Notes under the pieces: model-generated | Told to the model about the DNA's origin: nothing | Seen by the model: only the letters and a program-made list of their open reading frames with translations | The model's database searches: none | DNA from: Flammeovirgaceae bacterium UBA5008 | Lineage (GTDB): Bacteria > Bacteroidota > Bacteroidia > Cytophagales > Cyclobacteriaceae | Direction: 5' to 3' | Assembly: GCA_002398365.1 (NCBI GenBank) | Contig: DGYK01000007.1 | Coordinates: 1-22,497 of the forward strand | Length of the DNA: 22,497 bases | Shown: positions 14,356-22,243 of the stretch, piece by piece | Numbering within the stretch: the first letter of the stretch is position 1 | How the letters are laid out: the number at the start of each line of letters is the position of its first letter | Program-made: the position numbers and the translations under genes

Positions 14356-15138
14356 TTAGTTAATTGATTCTATTTCCGTCTTATACTCCTTAAATGCCCG
14401 ATAAATTCCCGAGGCAATCAAATCCTGCCCCTCATCTGATAATAAAAAACTTTCCTCCTTGCCTTGTGACAAAAAACCGGTTTCAATCAACACACTGGGC
14501 ATCGATGTTTTCCATAAAACCAAAAAACCTGCTTGTTTTACGCCTCTGCTAAATCGTCCCGCCTTCGTTTTAAATTGATTCTCTACCTTTTGTGCAAACC
14601 GCAAGCTGCTTTCTTGATACGCACTTTGGCTCAAGGTAAATAAAATGTATGATTCCGGACTCTTGGGGTCAAAACCTTCATAGCGCTCCTGATAGTTTTC
14701 GTCCATTAAAATCACAGAGTTTTCTCGCTTAGCCACTTCAAAGTTTCCTTTGTCTTTGTGCAAACCCATCACAAACGTCTCAGTGCCATGCGCAGGTGCA
14801 CCAGGCAGCGAGTTGGCATGAATACAAATAAATAATTGCGCTTTGTTTCGGTTGGCTATCTCCGCCCGTTCGTCCAGCGCCACATACTTATCGTCTTTGC
14901 GGGTGTAAATCACCTTCACATCCGGAAAATTCTTTTCAATGTAAGCTCCCAACTTCAGCGAAATCTTCAGGGCTACATCCTTTTCTTTCGATTTTTTACC
15001 CATCGTACCAGGGTCTTTGCCCCCATGGCCGGGGTCAATCACAATGGTTTGCAACTTAAATTCAACCGGTCGAAACGTAACCGAAGAGTTTAGCAAGGTT
15101 ATTGCTACTAAAAGAAGATTAAAAGGGAATTTGCCCAC
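14356..15138 (-). CDS. N-acetylmuramoyl-L-alanine amidase (Amidase_3), GTG start
   Basis: Zn-dependent amidase cleaving the bond between N-acetylmuramate and L-alanine in peptidoglycan. The catalytic set is complete: His in VIDPGHGG, Glu in ALDERAEIANRNK, His in FICIHANS, and Glu in VLIETGFLS. I place the start at GTG 15138, giving 260 residues with MGKFPFNLLLVAITLLNSS, a plausible signal peptide. The open frame extends to an ATG at 15297, but that lies within the repeat element and adds a region without sense; I reject it. Periplasmic enzyme. The next gene, MlaD-like, begins 4 nt after its stop. The divergent lptD promoter is just upstream. Confidence 0.9.
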   Translation of the reverse strand: MGKFPFNLLLVAITLLNSSVTFRPVEFKLQTIVIDPGHGGKDPGTMGKKSKEKDVALKISLKLGAYIEKNFPDVKVIYTRKDDKYVALDERAEIANRNKAQLFICIHANSLPGAPAHGTETFVMGLHKDKGNFEVAKRENSVILMDENYQERYEGFDPKSPESYILFTLSQSAYQESSLRFAQKVENQFKTKAGRFSRGVKQAGFLVLWKTSMPSVLIETGFLSQGKEESFLLSDEGQDLIASGIYRAFKEYKTEIESIN

Positions 15139-15146
15139 AGCGATTA

Positions 15147-15175
15147 TTGAAGGTTGCGTAATTGCAATAAGTTTG
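15147..15175 (+). promoter_or_regulatory. lptD promoter candidate (TTG - 18 bp - TAAGTTTG)
   Basis: TTG at 15147-15149 and TAAGTTTG at 15168-15175, separated by 18 bp, are close to the Bacteroidota consensus of TTTG, about 19 bp and TAnnTTTG. It is the best match in this region. Transcription would start near 15181 and run through the structured repeat into lptD, giving a leader of about 60-200 nt depending on the start codon. It lies just upstream of the amidase start, on the other strand. Confidence 0.6.
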
Positions 15176-15270
15176 TGTAAAGTTGTGAATTTTTCATTAA
15201 AAGGTAAACTGTTGAAGACCAAAGGAGGGCTATGGCACCAAATGCATAGCTGTTTTGTGATTTGTGGGGG

Positions 15271-15385
15271 CGTGGCCAAGCTGGTCGCAGTGGCCACCGG
15301 GCTTTTCGCTACAAGCCCTTCTTCGTTCCGGTCTTACTTACAAGGCCGTGTTGATAGGGCTTTTCGCTTCAATCCCTTGCCCGCT
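15271..15385 (-). ncRNA. Structured repeat element, copy 2 (opposite orientation to copy 1)
   Basis: Read on the minus strand it has the same layout as copy 1 at 1425-1534: GGGATTGAAGCGAAAAGCCC, loop, GGGCTTGTAGCGAAAAGCCC, GGTG, then a hairpin. Plus-strand pairing partners are GGGC 15299-15302 with GCCC 15379-15382 (P1), AAGCCC 15313-15318 with GGGCTT 15357-15362 (P2) and GTGGCC 15272-15277 with GGCCAC 15292-15297 (P3). The P1 span is 84 nt in both copies, and stem bases differ while pairing is kept. It is sense relative to the amidase gene, whose GTG is about 130 nt further, so it could be a leader RNA there; it is antisense to lptD. Confidence 0.6.
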
Positions 15386-18094
15386 TCGCACGCCTATCCC
15401 GCCTCCCGCCAATTCGAAGTTCGATTCACCATTTCTTTTCTACTACTAGCCGCATCTGTATTATCAGTGCACGCCCAGCAGCAACGCCCACGCCCCGCAT
15501 CACCAGCCATCGGCAGTCAACCGCCACCTTCCATCAAAGCCGACACCGCTTCGCTTAAAAAAGATTCGCTAGCCACCACTAAAAAAGGCGACATCGAAAC
15601 AACGATAGTTTACTCCGCGACCGATTCCATCAATTTTAGCCTGGACAGAAAAATTGTAAAGCTCTATGGCGATGCCAAAGTGCAATACGGCTCCATCCAA
15701 CTGGATGCAGAAATCATCGTCATTGACTATGAAAAATCAACTATCACCGCAGATGGTAAACCCGACTCCTTGGGGCGCCTCGTCAACTTTCCAATTTTTA
15801 AGGATGGCAATGAAGAATACGAAACCAAATCGATGGTCTACAACTTCAAAACCAAAAAAGCTAAAATCTCCGAAGTAGTTACCAAACAAGGCGAAGGTTT
15901 TATGGCCGGGCAGGAAGTATACAAAAATGACAAGAACGAGTTGTTCACAATCAACAACACCTACACCACCTGCGATTTGAAAGATCCTCACTTCCGTATC
16001 ATCTCTAAAAAAGCGAAAGCCATACCGGGAGATAAAATTGTGACAGGTCCTTTTTATATGGAGTTCAACCACGTACCGACTCCGCTCGGCTTCGCGTTTG
16101 GTATGTTTCCATCACCCCGTCAAAGTTCTTCCGGCATCATCGTTCCCGAATATGGCGAAGAGCAACGCAGAGGTTTCTTCCTGCGCAATGGCGGCTATTT
16201 CTTTGACATCAGCGATTACATCAAGCTTACGCTTACGGCAGATATTTATTCAAAAGGGTCGAATGCGGTGAAAATCAATACCGTTTACAACAATCGCTAC
16301 AAATACTCCGGCTCATTTAATTTTGCCTATACCAGCAACTTGGTTACCGATAAATTTGAAGATCAAAGTCGCCTAAAAGATTTTCAACTTTCGTGGTCGC
16401 ACAGCCCCAAGTCGCGTGGCTCCAGTCGTTTTTCCGCCTCGGTCAACGCAGCCTCTTCTTCCTTTACGGCCAACAATTACTTAGGTGTAAACGCAAATCC
16501 CAATCAGCAACGTCCTGACAACGTATCGCGTAAGCTTACCTCCAACATATCGTATTCAAAAACATTTACAGGCACGCCATTTACCTTAGGTGTAAACATG
16601 CGCCACAGTCAAGATCTTTCCACCGGACAAGTTGATTTACCGTTGCCGGATGTTACGTTCAACGTAAACAACATCTACCCATTTAAAAATAAAGGATTAG
16701 GCGAAGTGTTTGAAAACTTCAACATGCGCTATAGTATGGCGGGAACCAACCAGATCACCAATAACATTGGCAGAATTGGCAACTCCACCAAAGACAGCAT
16801 TGCCAGCTTCAGTGGCGAAAACTTTGGTCTATTTTTAAGAAATGCAAAAAACGGAATCAAACACAACATACCCCTTACTACTACCGTCAAGTTCATGAAA
16901 TTTTTTGCGGTAAGCCCCAATATTTCTATTGACGAAACCTGGTACTTTCAAAAACTGAATTGGGGGGTAGATGCCACCGGCACCAAAGCAGTGGTCAAAG
17001 ACACTTCGCGTGTATTTAACCGCATCACCAACTACACCTTTGCCGTAAGTGTCAACACACGCATCTACGGAACTTACTTATCCAAAAATCCAAACAGCAA
17101 AATCAGAGGTATCCGGCACGTAATTACTCCCAATATCTCATACGGTTATACTCCTGATTTTGGAGACCCGAGTTACGATTACTACCAACGCATTAACTTA
17201 AAAGACGCGGCAGGAAAAAATGTAACGGTTTTAAAATCCCGCCACGAAGGTTTTGTGTATGGCGGCTCGCGAAGCGGTGTAAGCAACGCCATCAGCTTTG
17301 GCATTGGAAATACGGTAGAAATGAAAGTGCAAGGCAAGAAAGATTCCGTGGCCCGCAAAGTTTCTATTTTCAATAATTTATCTATCAACTCAAGTTACAA
17401 TTTCGCTGCCGACTCATTCAAGTTAGCACCCATCGCCATGAGCGCCAACACCAATGTGCTCAACAATAAAATCAATATTAATATCAATGCCACTCTGGAA
17501 CCTTACGTGATCGAAAAGGGTTGGAACACACTCACCATCCCGCGCGATGGAACAACGATCGTAGAGCGTAGAAGAGATCGGTTGGCTTGGGCAAACGGAA
17601 GTCTCGGCCGAATTACTTCAGCTGGTTTGGCGTTTAGCACCAACTTAAATCCCAAAGGACAAAAAAGTGATTCGGAGATGCGCGATAAGGTTGCCAAGTC
17701 AAACGCCACAGAGGCAGACAAAAATTACCTTCTTCAAAATCCGAATGTCTATGTAGACTTTACGGTTCCCTGGAACTTGCGAATCAACTATAATATCAAC
17801 TATACAAATGCCGTCAACTCGGTTTCACAAATCACCCAAGCGCTGAATTTTTCCGGAGACTTATCGCTCACGCAAAAATGGAAAATGACATTCAATTCCG
17901 GTTACGATTTTGTTTCTAACCAAATCACCCAAACCAATTTCGGTATTAACCGCGACATTCACTGTTGGCAGCTTTCATTGAATTGGGTTCCCTTCGGCCC
18001 ATTCCAAAACTATACCTTCAACATTGGTGTGAAGTCAACTTTGCTCCGCGATCTTAAACTGAACCGTACGCGCTCCTTCTTCGATGTACGTTAA
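15377..18094 (+). CDS. lptD: LptD-like LPS assembly outer-membrane protein (start uncertain)
   Basis: LptD forms, with LptE, the outer-membrane translocon that puts lipopolysaccharide on the surface. The protein has a signal peptide (FTISFLLLAASVLSVHA-QQ), a proline-rich linker, then an OstA/LptA-like periplasmic domain (VKLYGDAKVQYGSIQLDAE, LFTINNTYTTCDL) and a long beta-barrel with many aromatic strands (for example MEFNHVPTPLGFAFGMFPS). About 900 residues, typical for Bacteroidota LptD. No ATG lies close to the signal peptide: candidates are TTG 15377 (chosen; 17-residue n-region) and ATG 15242, the nearest in-frame ATG downstream of the promoter, which would add 45 residues encoded largely by the repeat element. 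ATG 15017 is antisense to the amidase and is rejected. The function call is firm; the start is not. Confidence 0.85.
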   Translation: MPASHAYPASRQFEVRFTISFLLLAASVLSVHAQQQRPRPASPAIGSQPPPSIKADTASLKKDSLATTKKGDIETTIVYSATDSINFSLDRKIVKLYGDAKVQYGSIQLDAEIIVIDYEKSTITADGKPDSLGRLVNFPIFKDGNEEYETKSMVYNFKTKKAKISEVVTKQGEGFMAGQEVYKNDKNELFTINNTYTTCDLKDPHFRIISKKAKAIPGDKIVTGPFYMEFNHVPTPLGFAFGMFPSPRQSSSGIIVPEYGEEQRRGFFLRNGGYFFDISDYIKLTLTADIYSKGSNAVKINTVYNNRYKYSGSFNFAYTSNLVTDKFEDQSRLKDFQLSWSHSPKSRGSSRFSASVNAASSSFTANNYLGVNANPNQQRPDNVSRKLTSNISYSKTFTGTPFTLGVNMRHSQDLSTGQVDLPLPDVTFNVNNIYPFKNKGLGEVFENFNMRYSMAGTNQITNNIGRIGNSTKDSIASFSGENFGLFLRNAKNGIKHNIPLTTTVKFMKFFAVSPNISIDETWYFQKLNWGVDATGTKAVVKDTSRVFNRITNYTFAVSVNTRIYGTYLSKNPNSKIRGIRHVITPNISYGYTPDFGDPSYDYYQRINLKDAAGKNVTVLKSRHEGFVYGGSRSGVSNAISFGIGNTVEMKVQGKKDSVARKVSIFNNLSINSSYNFAADSFKLAPIAMSANTNVLNNKINININATLEPYVIEKGWNTLTIPRDGTTIVERRRDRLAWANGSLGRITSAGLAFSTNLNPKGQKSDSEMRDKVAKSNATEADKNYLLQNPNVYVDFTVPWNLRINYNINYTNAVNSVSQITQALNFSGDLSLTQKWKMTFNSGYDFVSNQITQTNFGINRDIHCWQLSLNWVPFGPFQNYTFNIGVKSTLLRDLKLNRTRSFFDVR

Positions 18095-18105
18095 GCGTTT
18101 TAGAA

Positions 18106-19527
18106 TTACAGTTCTGTATTCACCTGATGTAATTCAGATCGCTTCAGATGAGTAGCGCGCAATGCGTTAAAACCACCCAAAACATTCGTTAAACGATGAT
18201 AGCCTCGCGATTTTAAAATGGAGCAAAAGATCACCGAACGGTAGCCACCGGCACAATGGATGTAATAGTGTTTATCCGGATCAATAGCAGCGATATTTTT
18301 ATTCACAAAGTCCAACGGAAAATTTTCCGCACCCACCAAATGTTCGGTTTCATACTCACTCTGTCTACGTACATCTAATACATGCAAGTCAGGCTTTCTG
18401 GTGAATTTCTCAGCAAATTCTTCAGCAGTTATCACATCCAATGTATCTACCTCATTACCCGCGTTCTTCCATGCTTCGATACCTCCCTCCAAATAACCAA
18501 TGGTATTGTCGTAGCCTACGCGCGCCAAGCGGGTAATGGCCTCCTCTTCGCGACCCGGTTCGATTACTAGTAATATGGGTTGCTGCAGATCGGGGACGAG
18601 TGTGCCCACCCAAGGTGCAAATGAATCATCAATACCAATAAAAATGGAGCCAGGAATAAAACCCTGAATGAAATCTTCTTTCTTGCGTGCATCAATAATC
18701 AATGCATGATTTTCTTCCCACGCTATTTCAAATGCATTGGCGGAGAGCGGTTGATTCCCCTTGATCATGATGGTATCAATACTTTCCACTTTTCCCGTAA
18801 GGTTCATAATCACATTCGCAGGAAAATATTGTGGAGGTTCTACCAGTCCATCGGTAACAGCCGCGATAAACTCTTCCTTGCTCATGTCCGCACGCAGCGC
18901 ATAGTTGAATCGCTTTTGTTTGCCAATAGTTGAGACCGTTTCCTTATCCATCTTTTTGCCGCATGCACTACCCGCTCCGTGTCCGGGGTAGACGATCACC
19001 TCATCATTCAAAGTCATGAGTTGGTTGCGCAGTGAATCGTAGAGTAAACCAGCTAAATAGTTGGGTGTAATTTCGGCTTTCACTTTCTGCACCAAATCCG
19101 GCCGACCGACATCCCCTATAAATAATGTATCGCCTGTAAACACCGCATAGTCTTTTCCATTTTCGTCTATGAGCAAATAGCTGGTCGATTCGAGTGTGTG
19201 ACCCGGTGTGTGCAACACTTTTATTTTTACATTTCCTAGCATAAGGATTTCACCATCCTTCGCCACATGGGCTTCGTAGCCGGGCGAGGCGGTTGGTCCG
19301 AACACAATTTGGGCTTTCGTCTTCTTTGCCAGATCAATATGCCCGCTCACGAAGTCGGCATGAAAGTGCGTTTCTAAAACATATTTGATTTTAGCGCCAT
19401 CTTTCGCAGCACGCTCCGTGTAGGGAGCTGTTTCGCGGAGCGGATCGATGATCGCTGCTTCTCCGTTACTTTCGATGTAGTAGGCGGCTTCCGCCAAACA
19501 ACCGGTATAAATCTGCTCGACTTTCAT
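18106..19527 (-). CDS. Persulfide dioxygenase-rhodanese fusion (CstB-like)
   Basis: A 473-residue cytoplasmic protein with three domains. Residues 1-240: ETHE1-type metallo-beta-lactamase fold with T53HFHADF (H54, H56, D58), H110 in HTPGH, D133 in TGDTLF and H183 in PGHG; by analogy with ETHE1 the iron ligands would be H54, H110 and D133. Residues 255-360: a rhodanese-like domain without a cysteine at the usual place (LLVIEPGREEE), hence inactive. Residues 365-473: an active-type rhodanese with C425 in HCAGGYRS. The order PDO, pseudo-rhodanese, rhodanese is that of CstB, which oxidises persulfides to sulfite or thiosulfate. No CstR-like regulator is in the window. The convergent lptD ends 11 nt away. 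Confidence 0.92.
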   Translation of the reverse strand: MKVEQIYTGCLAEAAYYIESNGEAAIIDPLRETAPYTERAAKDGAKIKYVLETHFHADFVSGHIDLAKKTKAQIVFGPTASPGYEAHVAKDGEILMLGNVKIKVLHTPGHTLESTSYLLIDENGKDYAVFTGDTLFIGDVGRPDLVQKVKAEITPNYLAGLLYDSLRNQLMTLNDEVIVYPGHGAGSACGKKMDKETVSTIGKQKRFNYALRADMSKEEFIAAVTDGLVEPPQYFPANVIMNLTGKVESIDTIMIKGNQPLSANAFEIAWEENHALIIDARKKEDFIQGFIPGSIFIGIDDSFAPWVGTLVPDLQQPILLVIEPGREEEAITRLARVGYDNTIGYLEGGIEAWKNAGNEVDTLDVITAEEFAEKFTRKPDLHVLDVRRQSEYETEHLVGAENFPLDFVNKNIAAIDPDKHYYIHCAGGYRSVIFCSILKSRGYHRLTNVLGGFNALRATHLKRSELHQVNTEL

Positions 19528-19591
19528 AAATGATGTGTTAGGTTAGAAATAAAACCTGCTTCTTTTACCGAAGCCTCCACAAATATCCAAT

Positions 19592-19605
19592 ATTCGTATG
19601 CGAAT
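19592..19605. promoter_or_regulatory. Inverted repeat ATTCG-N4-CGAAT upstream of the CstB-like gene
   Basis: A perfect 5-bp dyad, ATTCG (19592-19596) and CGAAT (19601-19605), 65 bp upstream of the ATG at 19527. It could be a regulator site for the sulfur-oxidation gene, but the arms are short and no regulator gene is nearby. I found no exact TAnnTTTG box in this gap (GATATTTG on the minus strand, adjacent to the dyad, is one base off). Confidence 0.3.
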
Positions 19606-19710
19606 GTCGGTGACAGAGGTTACACAATCCTATGACTTTTGTCAGGTTGGGAGAATAAGTGGGCAAACCTTTACTTGTTAATGAGCACAAGCGTGACGCC
19701 TGACAAAGAG

Positions 19711-20124
19711 TTATCTAAAACCAAATACATCTTTAGGTTTTTCAATTTTACTCAGTCCTTGTACTTCTGTATTAAAATCAATCAAGCTCTTCGATGGATC
19801 CTTTTTAGAATACGCAACCCGAAACCTCTTCTTCTTACACAGTTCACTTAAATCCTCACATTCGATAAAAAATTTCTCAGTAACAGCTTTCCTTGAATAT
19901 AAAATACCACCAACCGAATAACTATACCCTATTATCCTATTATGTCCGTTATCAGAAAATCTTCGATCGTTATAGCTGGTGATCCATCCTTCTGTAACCT
20001 CAAATTCCACGTTTATCTCAGAAAAATATTTCTTCCTATTATGTAAGCCTACCGCTACAATTATTGCAAGGGCAATTGCAAATAGTAATAATTGAACAAA
20101 AGTTTTTTTCTCTTCTTTATCCAC
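19711..20124 (-). CDS. Membrane-anchored protein of unknown function
   Basis: A 137-residue protein with one N-terminal transmembrane helix (about 9-26, FVQLLLFAIALAIIVAVGL) after a charged cytoplasmic start (MDKEEKKT). The soluble part has beta-rich stretches (EVTEGWITSYNDRRFSDNG, GYSYSVGGILYSRK) and two cysteines (FIECEDLSELCKKKR). GTG is the likely start. The layout, a transmembrane anchor and a small beta domain with a GYSYSVGG-like strand, is reminiscent of DUF3592-type proteins, but I do not claim membership. Base composition is more AT-rich than its neighbours, and it stands alone between the CstB-like gene and tRNA-Arg, which could mean recent gain. No function can be assigned. Confidence 0.6.
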   Translation of the reverse strand: MDKEEKKTFVQLLLFAIALAIIVAVGLHNRKKYFSEINVEFEVTEGWITSYNDRRFSDNGHNRIIGYSYSVGGILYSRKAVTEKFFIECEDLSELCKKKRFRVAYSKKDPSKSLIDFNTEVQGLSKIEKPKDVFGFR

Positions 20125-20284
20125 TTGGCAATTCTTGTCTTTTAGAATTATTAGAATTTGTGAAATCCCTATCTCCCAGATAACAAATTGGTACCTTTAG
20201 CTAGGTAATGCATGCAAATCTTTCCAAGATCAAACGGACAGTACCTTAAGAACAGCCTGAAAAGGGCAGGTTTATCTAAATAAG

Positions 20285-20356
20285 TGACCCCGGCAGGAAT
20301 CGAACCTGCATCTTCAGAATCGGAATCTGAAATACTATCCATTGTACTACGGAGCC
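20285..20356 (-). tRNA. tRNA-Arg (anticodon CCG)
   Basis: A 72-nt cloverleaf on the minus strand. Acceptor arms are GGCTCCG (20356-20350) and CGGGGTC (20292-20286), with two wobble pairs. The anticodon stem is TCAGA/TCTGA around the loop TTCCGAT, giving CCG, which reads CGG. The T arm is GCAGG-TTCGATT-CCTGC. The 3' CCA is not encoded and must be added after transcription. It lies 67 nt beyond the sigma-factor stop. Confidence 0.95.
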
Positions 20357-20370
20357 GAGAAATTCAATCG

Positions 20371-20378
20371 CAAAAGTA
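20371..20378 (-). promoter_or_regulatory. Candidate -7 box (TACTTTTG) for tRNA-Arg
   Basis: On the minus strand, 20378 to 20371 reads TACTTTTG, an exact TAnnTTTG match. Transcription would begin about 8 nt before the tRNA 5' end at 20356, consistent with a short tRNA leader. No TTTG is seen at the expected -33 spacing. The alternative is read-through from the sigma-factor gene. Confidence 0.5.
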
Positions 20379-20423
20379 AGGAATTGAAATGATTCTTAAA
20401 TGATTGTCCCGTTGGGCCAAATT

Positions 20424-21041
20424 TTAAATATGCTCTTTCTTGTTCTTCACCAAGTCATACATCAACTCGCGGGCACGGTGCAACTGGGCTTTCACTGTTC
20501 CAAGGGGCGCTTCAATCTCTGCCGCAATCTCCTCATAACTCAACTCATGGAAATAGCGCAACCGCACTAACTTCTGGTACTTCGGAGGAAGCATATTTAC
20601 AAAAACCTGCATAATCTCTTCCTTCTGCATGCGGATGGTTTCTTCCTGCGGATCTAAGTTGCCTTTGTCTTCAATATCAATGGATACCGATGCACCATCG
20701 TCATCGGTATAGGTATTTTCGATGCTTAGCGTATTCAATTTTTTCTTCCGGATGTAATCGATCGTATTGTTGGTGGCAATGCGAAACAACCACGTACTGA
20801 ATGTAAAATCTTTCTTGAACCGGTGCAGACTGCGAAAAGCCTTCGAAAACGACTCCATCATCAAATCCTCGGCATCGTCTACATTGCGCACCATTTTTAA
20901 GATCACATGATACACCGGACGCTTGTAGCGCTGCAATAACTTCGCATAGGCTTTGTCATCGCCCGCCACAGCCATGTCGATCAGCCGAAAATCTTCCAGC
21001 GCCTTTGATGAAAACCTGCCTTCGTCTAGTTCCTCTTCCAT
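20424..21041 (-). CDS. ECF-type RNA polymerase sigma factor
   Basis: A 205-residue sigma-70 family protein with regions 2 and 4 only. Region 2: LLQRYKRPVYHVILKMVRN, the DAEDLMMESFSKAF core and FTFSTWLFRIATNNTIDYIRKK. Region 4: LPPKYQKLVRLRYFHELSYEEIA, then the recognition helix GTVKAQLHRARELM. The linker (IENTYTDDDGASVSIDIED) is long and acidic. Start ATG at 21041 (MEEELDEGRF); the longer frame to 21125 is the glycosyltransferase gene read in another frame. It overlaps that gene by 16 nt, suggesting coupled expression. No anti-sigma factor gene is next to it, unlike many ECF sigma factors, so control may be transcriptional. Confidence 0.95.
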   Translation of the reverse strand: MEEELDEGRFSSKALEDFRLIDMAVAGDDKAYAKLLQRYKRPVYHVILKMVRNVDDAEDLMMESFSKAFRSLHRFKKDFTFSTWLFRIATNNTIDYIRKKKLNTLSIENTYTDDDGASVSIDIEDKGNLDPQEETIRMQKEEIMQVFVNMLPPKYQKLVRLRYFHELSYEEIAAEIEAPLGTVKAQLHRARELMYDLVKNKKEHI

Positions 21042-22129
21042 GATATTCGTTTGGCCGATAATGCCGCAGCTCCGGCAACAAGATAATAAAAGGCATATAC
21101 AAAATCTAAAAATGGCACTACCCATGCCTCAAAGGGTGCGCCTAACTTACGTGATGCACGATAAAAAAGATACGTTAATAAGCCCGAACGCAGCACAAAA
21201 AGCCCTAAAATCCAATAAAAAAGAGGGCTCAGCACTGAAATGGGTATCACCAAAAAGCAACTGGCTATCCACGTAAGTGTAAATAACCCAAGCACCAGTT
21301 TATCCGAAAATTGGTAGTACTTGCCGACCGATAAGTGTCTTCGCTTTTGATGGTAAAATTCTTTCCAGATTGTTTTTGGCTTCGAAAAAGTAAGCGCAGA
21401 CTGGCCAATCGCTACACGTGTGTTTTTGCTGGTAGCATGCTGATTCACAAACAGATCGTCATCACCACCGGTGATTCCCAAGTGGGCATTGAATCCTTTA
21501 TTTTCTAGAAAAAGCGACTTGTGATATAGAAGATTGCGGCCCACTCCCATGTAGGGTTTACCCAACAATGCAAAACCAATCATTTGTATTCCCGTAAGGA
21601 ATGACTCGAACCGAATAAACGTGTTTAAAAATCCGGCTATCTTGAAATAAGGCGAAAAACCAACCACAATTTTGGTTGCAGGCTGAATCGAGCTGGTCAT
21701 CTGCTGAATCCAATCCGCACTCTCCGGCCTACAATCCGCATCCGTTAAAAGCACCCATTCGTATTTTGCAGCTTTGATGCCCAGTGTCAATCCAAACTTT
21801 TTTCCGTTCACATGTTCTGGCTTGTTCACTACCCGCACCATCTTCAACAAAGGATAATCTTTCGTTGCCTGTAACAAATAATCGTATGTGCCATCATTAC
21901 ATCGATCTTCTACAACGATGATCTCAAACTGAGGATAGTTTTGCTGCAACAACATCGGCACCAATTCTCTCAGATTTTCTTCCTCATCGTGCGCGCAAAC
22001 AATGATGGAAACCGCATGCATTTCGGTGGACTTGGCAGCTTGCTTCTTACCAAAGGCTACAAGAAACAAAATCAGATAAATCAATTGAACAGCCAGAATA
22101 GAAAAGCAGATAATAGAGAGTGCAGACAA
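21026..22129 (-). CDS. Membrane glycosyltransferase family 2 (TTG start)
   Basis: A 367-residue GT-A enzyme transferring sugar from a nucleotide-sugar. Motifs: IIVCAHDEEENL, IIVVEDRCNDGT, LLTDADCRP (the DxD metal site, D130-A-D132), GGDDDLFV and the QxxRW-like QKRRH. One transmembrane helix is at the N-terminus (5-26) and about two or three are at the C-terminus (around 285-350), as in inner-membrane GT2 enzymes making surface polysaccharide or lipid-linked sugars. The start must be TTG 22129: a stop lies four codons upstream in frame, and the next Met (residue 37) would drop the first helix. It overlaps the sigma-factor gene downstream. Confidence 0.9.
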   Translation of the reverse strand: MSALSIICFSILAVQLIYLILFLVAFGKKQAAKSTEMHAVSIIVCAHDEEENLRELVPMLLQQNYPQFEIIVVEDRCNDGTYDYLLQATKDYPLLKMVRVVNKPEHVNGKKFGLTLGIKAAKYEWVLLTDADCRPESADWIQQMTSSIQPATKIVVGFSPYFKIAGFLNTFIRFESFLTGIQMIGFALLGKPYMGVGRNLLYHKSLFLENKGFNAHLGITGGDDDLFVNQHATSKNTRVAIGQSALTFSKPKTIWKEFYHQKRRHLSVGKYYQFSDKLVLGLFTLTWIASCFLVIPISVLSPLFYWILGLFVLRSGLLTYLFYRASRKLGAPFEAWVVPFLDFVYAFYYLVAGAAALSAKRISWKRN

Positions 22130-22157
22130 GGCGAAGTATTAAAAGTGTAAAAACGGT

Positions 22158-22165
22158 CAAAGATA
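22158..22165 (-). promoter_or_regulatory. Candidate -7 box (TATCTTTG) for the glycosyltransferase/sigma-factor operon
   Basis: On the minus strand 22165 to 22158 is TATCTTTG, an exact TAnnTTTG match, about 30 nt upstream of the TTG start. The predicted transcription start is near 22152. A -33 TTTG is not seen at the right spacing. Confidence 0.45.
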
Positions 22166-22243
22166 AGGATTTACCAAGTATGAGATAGAATTTTCAGGTT
22201 TCCTTCTGCTATGGTTTGCCCTGATTAATTCAAGCGATGTCAT

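Noticed and set aside
15139..15297. Longer amidase frame starting at ATG 15297
   Set aside because: The extra 53 residues come from the repeat element and the lptD promoter region and would bury the signal peptide; GTG 15138 gives a normal secreted amidase.
15017..15376. Extended lptD frame beginning at ATG 15017
   Set aside because: It would run antisense through the amidase 5' end and sits upstream of the lptD promoter; the signal peptide only begins near 15425.
20252..20275. Possible terminator after tRNA-Arg (CCTG-N7-CAGG)
   Set aside because: Only a 4-bp stem and no convincing T-run on the minus strand.
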